Of a stretch of DNA of 64,000 bases, positions 61,999 to 64,000 are shown one piece after another. A program made the position numbers and the translations under genes. The notes beneath the pieces are model-generated. The model ran no database searches. It had not been told where the DNA came from and saw only the letters and a program-made list of their open reading frames with translations. Positions within the stretch are counted from its first letter, which is position 1. The number at the start of each line of letters is the position of its first letter. The stretch comes from Anaerofustis stercorihominis DSM 17244 (GTDB taxonomy: Bacteria > Bacillota > Clostridia > Eubacteriales > Anaerofustaceae), in NCBI RefSeq assembly GCF_000154825.1, contig NZ_DS560018.1, forward strand, positions 112,480 to 176,479. The letters are read 5' to 3'.

Positions 61999-62287
61999 AC
62001 CTGCCTATATAATATACTAAATAGATAAAAAAATGTCAAGAACTTTTTTTATATTTTATACGAAAATTCAAATTTACAAAAAGCACAATAAATAATACAT
62101 ATATTTAATGATAAACTTAAATTTAAAATCCTTTCAAATAGCTTATTACAGTAATATTAAAAACAATAATATTTTAAAACTAAATTATAAACCCGCTATA
62201 TAAAAGGATTTTAAATTATTAAAAAAATGTGAGCTTTAGGTTAGCAACAAAATAAATTTATATATTTTGTTTAATATTCAAATAATC

Positions 62288-63448
62288 CTATTTTTCAGTA
62301 CTGCTGTCATCAGCTACAGGAGCATATATTTCTTTTGTTTGAACATCTTCTTTATTCGTATTAAGCTTTGTTTGTTTTTTATTTATAACACCTATATAAC
62401 TTTTACCTTCATATACGCTTAGTTCATTTCCTTCAGGAGTAGTCACTTTCAAATCACTTGCTTCGGAGTCTTTTGACCATTTGATTTTCTGAACTCTTCC
62501 GTTTGATAAATAATATCCGTTCCCACCGGTCCAATCGACTTTTTTAAGTTCTTTTATTCCAAGCATACCGATATCAGTTTCCAAAACAAATACGTTGGTG
62601 AATTCTAATTGTTTATTGGTCTTACCGTCCATTTGTTTATTCCCACAGTGTTCTTTCTTATAAGTATGAGTGGATTCATCAAACGTAAATGTAGAATAAT
62701 ATTCGTTTGAAAAATTAAGCGTTGCTTTTGGACAGGCTGTTAACTTTGTAGTCTCAATAACTTGCTTTTCTTCTTCTTTCTTTCCAAACAACTTATCGAA
62801 AAATCCGGGTTCTTCTTCCTCTTTTTTATCTTCTTCCAATACCAAAGGCTCAAAATTAAAAATAGGTTTCTTCTTATCTTCTTTTAAATCGATCCTCATT
62901 TTATCGCTTTTTATTGCGTCAGGCAAATTCTTACCTTTTAAATAAGCGGTATGTTCCAAAGCATATTTACCGAGTCTTTCATCGTCTCTGGCAAATAATT
63001 TAGAACCGTAAGACATACCGTTAAATCTGTCTATTTTAAGTCTATTTAGAGTATCTGTGGCATATTGATTGCCTCCCCAGTGAACATAAATAGAATCAAA
63101 ACTATCCGCAAAAATCGGGAAATAATATCTGCAGCTTCTTATAGGGCAAACATTAGGAACCTTCGTATAGTCTCCGTAAACAGCCATAAGTCTGGTTATC
63201 GCACCTTCTACGGGGATTTCAAATATAATGTCCGCATCACTAATACCATACTGAGGCATAGCTTCTTTATGATTATTTACCATAACCGCAATAGGTCTCT
63301 TCCCTACGGCTTCTTTGGAAATACCTTCCATACCGGTAAGTAAATTCACATCTGCTTTCTTTTCCACTGTCTCTTCTTTACCGCATCCATATAGGAATGA
63401 ACAGCATAAAAACGTACACATTAAAATTGCTATAATTCTTTTTTTCAT
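62288..63448 (-). CDS. DUF3048 lipoprotein (YerB-like)
   Basis: Exported lipoprotein of 386 residues with unknown biochemical role. A signal peptide with lipobox (FLYGC, Cys about 20) is followed by a DUF3048 N-terminal domain (about 45-190: GKRPIAVMVNNHKEAMPQYG, DIIFEIPVEGAITRLMAVYG, IRSCRYYFPIFADSFDSIYV, HWGG). An acidic insertion (EEDKKEEEEPG) and a C-terminal DUF3048 domain follow (YYLSNGRVQKIKWSKDSEAS). The ATG has AGGAGGG upstream; six earlier in-frame codons lack one. Relatives occur throughout Firmicutes; a role in the cell envelope is likely from its location only. Confidence 0.9.
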   Translation of the reverse strand: MKKRIIAILMCTFLCCSFLYGCGKEETVEKKADVNLLTGMEGISKEAVGKRPIAVMVNNHKEAMPQYGISDADIIFEIPVEGAITRLMAVYGDYTKVPNVCPIRSCRYYFPIFADSFDSIYVHWGGNQYATDTLNRLKIDRFNGMSYGSKLFARDDERLGKYALEHTAYLKGKNLPDAIKSDKMRIDLKEDKKKPIFNFEPLVLEEDKKEEEEPGFFDKLFGKKEEEKQVIETTKLTACPKATLNFSNEYYSTFTFDESTHTYKKEHCGNKQMDGKTNKQLEFTNVFVLETDIGMLGIKELKKVDWTGGNGYYLSNGRVQKIKWSKDSEASDLKVTTPEGNELSVYEGKSYIGVINKKQTKLNTNKEDVQTKEIYAPVADDSSTEK

Positions 63449-63716
63449 AATTTCCCTCCTAAACATAAGAAAATTTTATCATATTTTATCCTTTCATGCA
63501 AACATTTGCAAAATTTATAAAATAATTTAACATAATCTACACTTAGGATTTACTAAAATAAGAAAATAATGTAAAGATTTTATCCAATAATAAAGAATAA
63601 TATTTATATTATTACAATTGATTTGACACAATAAATATTAAGATATATACTTTAATCAAGAGTTAGCAAAATCTAACATCGTTTATTTGAAAATATTATA
63701 ATTAAGGAGAAATAAA

Positions 63717-63968
63717 ATGATAGAATATAAATTTGATACACAATTACTTATTGCGGGAGAAAATCTATCGGAAGATGAAATTTATGAATATTTTGTAAAA
63801 CACTTTAAAGGGGATTGTTTACTTGCTGTTGGGGATGAAAATCTGATAAAAATACATTTTCATACAAACGAACCTTGGGAAGTACTTCAGTACTGTGACT
63901 CTATAGGTGATATTCACGACGTGGTGGTAGAGAATATGGAAAGACAATCAAAAGGATTGAAAGGTTAA
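63717..63968 (+). CDS. Small protein resembling the C-terminal unit of FakA/DAK-type kinases
   Basis: An 83-residue cytoplasmic protein. Its pattern (YKFDTQLLIAGENLSEDEIY, then GDCLLAVGDENLIKIHFHTN and PWEVLQYCDSIGDIHDVVVE, NMERQ) matches the C-terminal repeat of fatty-acid-kinase FakA/'DAK2-like' proteins, where IKVHVHTNNP is typical. Here it stands alone with no kinase domain. Stand-alone versions are known in Clostridia and their role is unknown. It might pair with a separate FakA-like protein. AAGGAGA precedes the ATG. Confidence 0.75.
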   Translation: MIEYKFDTQLLIAGENLSEDEIYEYFVKHFKGDCLLAVGDENLIKIHFHTNEPWEVLQYCDSIGDIHDVVVENMERQSKGLKG

Positions 63969-63975
63969 ACAAAAA

Positions 63976-64000
63976 AAAGAAGTATAATAGAATATACTTC
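63976..64000 (+). terminator. Terminator hairpin cut by the window end
   Basis: GAAGTATA/TATACTTC with a six-base loop begins eight bases after the last gene. The following tract lies outside the window. Confidence 0.55.

Overview
The window is AT-rich chromosomal DNA from an anaerobic, endospore-forming member of the Clostridia. Supporting genes are the cotJABC coat operon, spoIIM, spoVS, a ferredoxin-linked 2-oxoacid oxidoreductase, a butyryl-CoA:acetate CoA-transferase, strong GGAGG-type ribosome sites, TTG and GTG starts and many U-tailed terminators. I cannot name the genus from sequence alone. Most genes are housekeeping. The accessory interest lies in surface proteins, decayed gene blocks and structured non-coding DNA.

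Layout. 1-2.5 kb: sorbitol PTS genes (srlE cut by the window edge, srlA, gutM) behind a SorC-type regulator. 2.6-8.3 kb: membrane-anchored polysaccharide deacetylase, then mnmE-mnmG and a Noc-like ParB-family gene. 8.7-12.3 kb: membrane protein, YhaM-type exoribonuclease, DnaD-like protein and a DnaC/DnaI helicase loader interrupted in an A7 run. 12.4-17 kb: CoA-transferase, small DUF6440-like protein, XRE regulator, thiT under a TPP riboswitch, HHH protein, isochorismatase-like protein, a Cys-rich small protein and a NifU-like protein. 17-22.2 kb: PAS/sigma-54 activator, an ABC-F gene with a leader peptide and attenuator, RidA and an HD hydrolase. 22.2-23.4 kb: a gene-free block dense in hairpins and diverged internal repeats.

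23.4-31 kb: small secreted protein, a very large surface protein broken by one frameshift and one stop codon, and a YdeI-like gene preceded by a decayed copy of its own 5' end. 31.3-34.5 kb: cotJABC, a putative immunity gene directly behind a toxin C-terminal remnant, and an orphan phage-type regulator. 34.5-45.4 kb: zinc alcohol dehydrogenase, choline-binding-like repeat protein with a transglutaminase-like domain, mtaB, PHP phosphatase, LRR surface protein, dacF-like carboxypeptidase, spoIIM, Nudix hydrolase and nrdR. 45.8-52.3 kb: MucBP surface protein, then a lysine riboswitch controlling asd-dapA-dapB-dapH. 52.3-54.7 kb: decayed genes including an amidinotransferase-like remnant. 54.7-64 kb: spoVS, four-subunit 2-oxoacid:ferredoxin oxidoreductase, ymdB-rny, mscL, tRNA-Thr, a DUF3048 lipoprotein and a FakA-C-terminus-like small protein.

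The most notable signals are the complete ribosome-controlled attenuator ahead of the ABC-F gene; a dispersed element found three times (8.44, 39.07, 58.55 kb) whose two stems change in compensatory fashion while its internal loops stay constant; the hairpin-rich block at 22.2-23.4 kb; and the toxin-immunity scar at 32.6-33.6 kb. No complete, clearly novel multi-gene system is visible.
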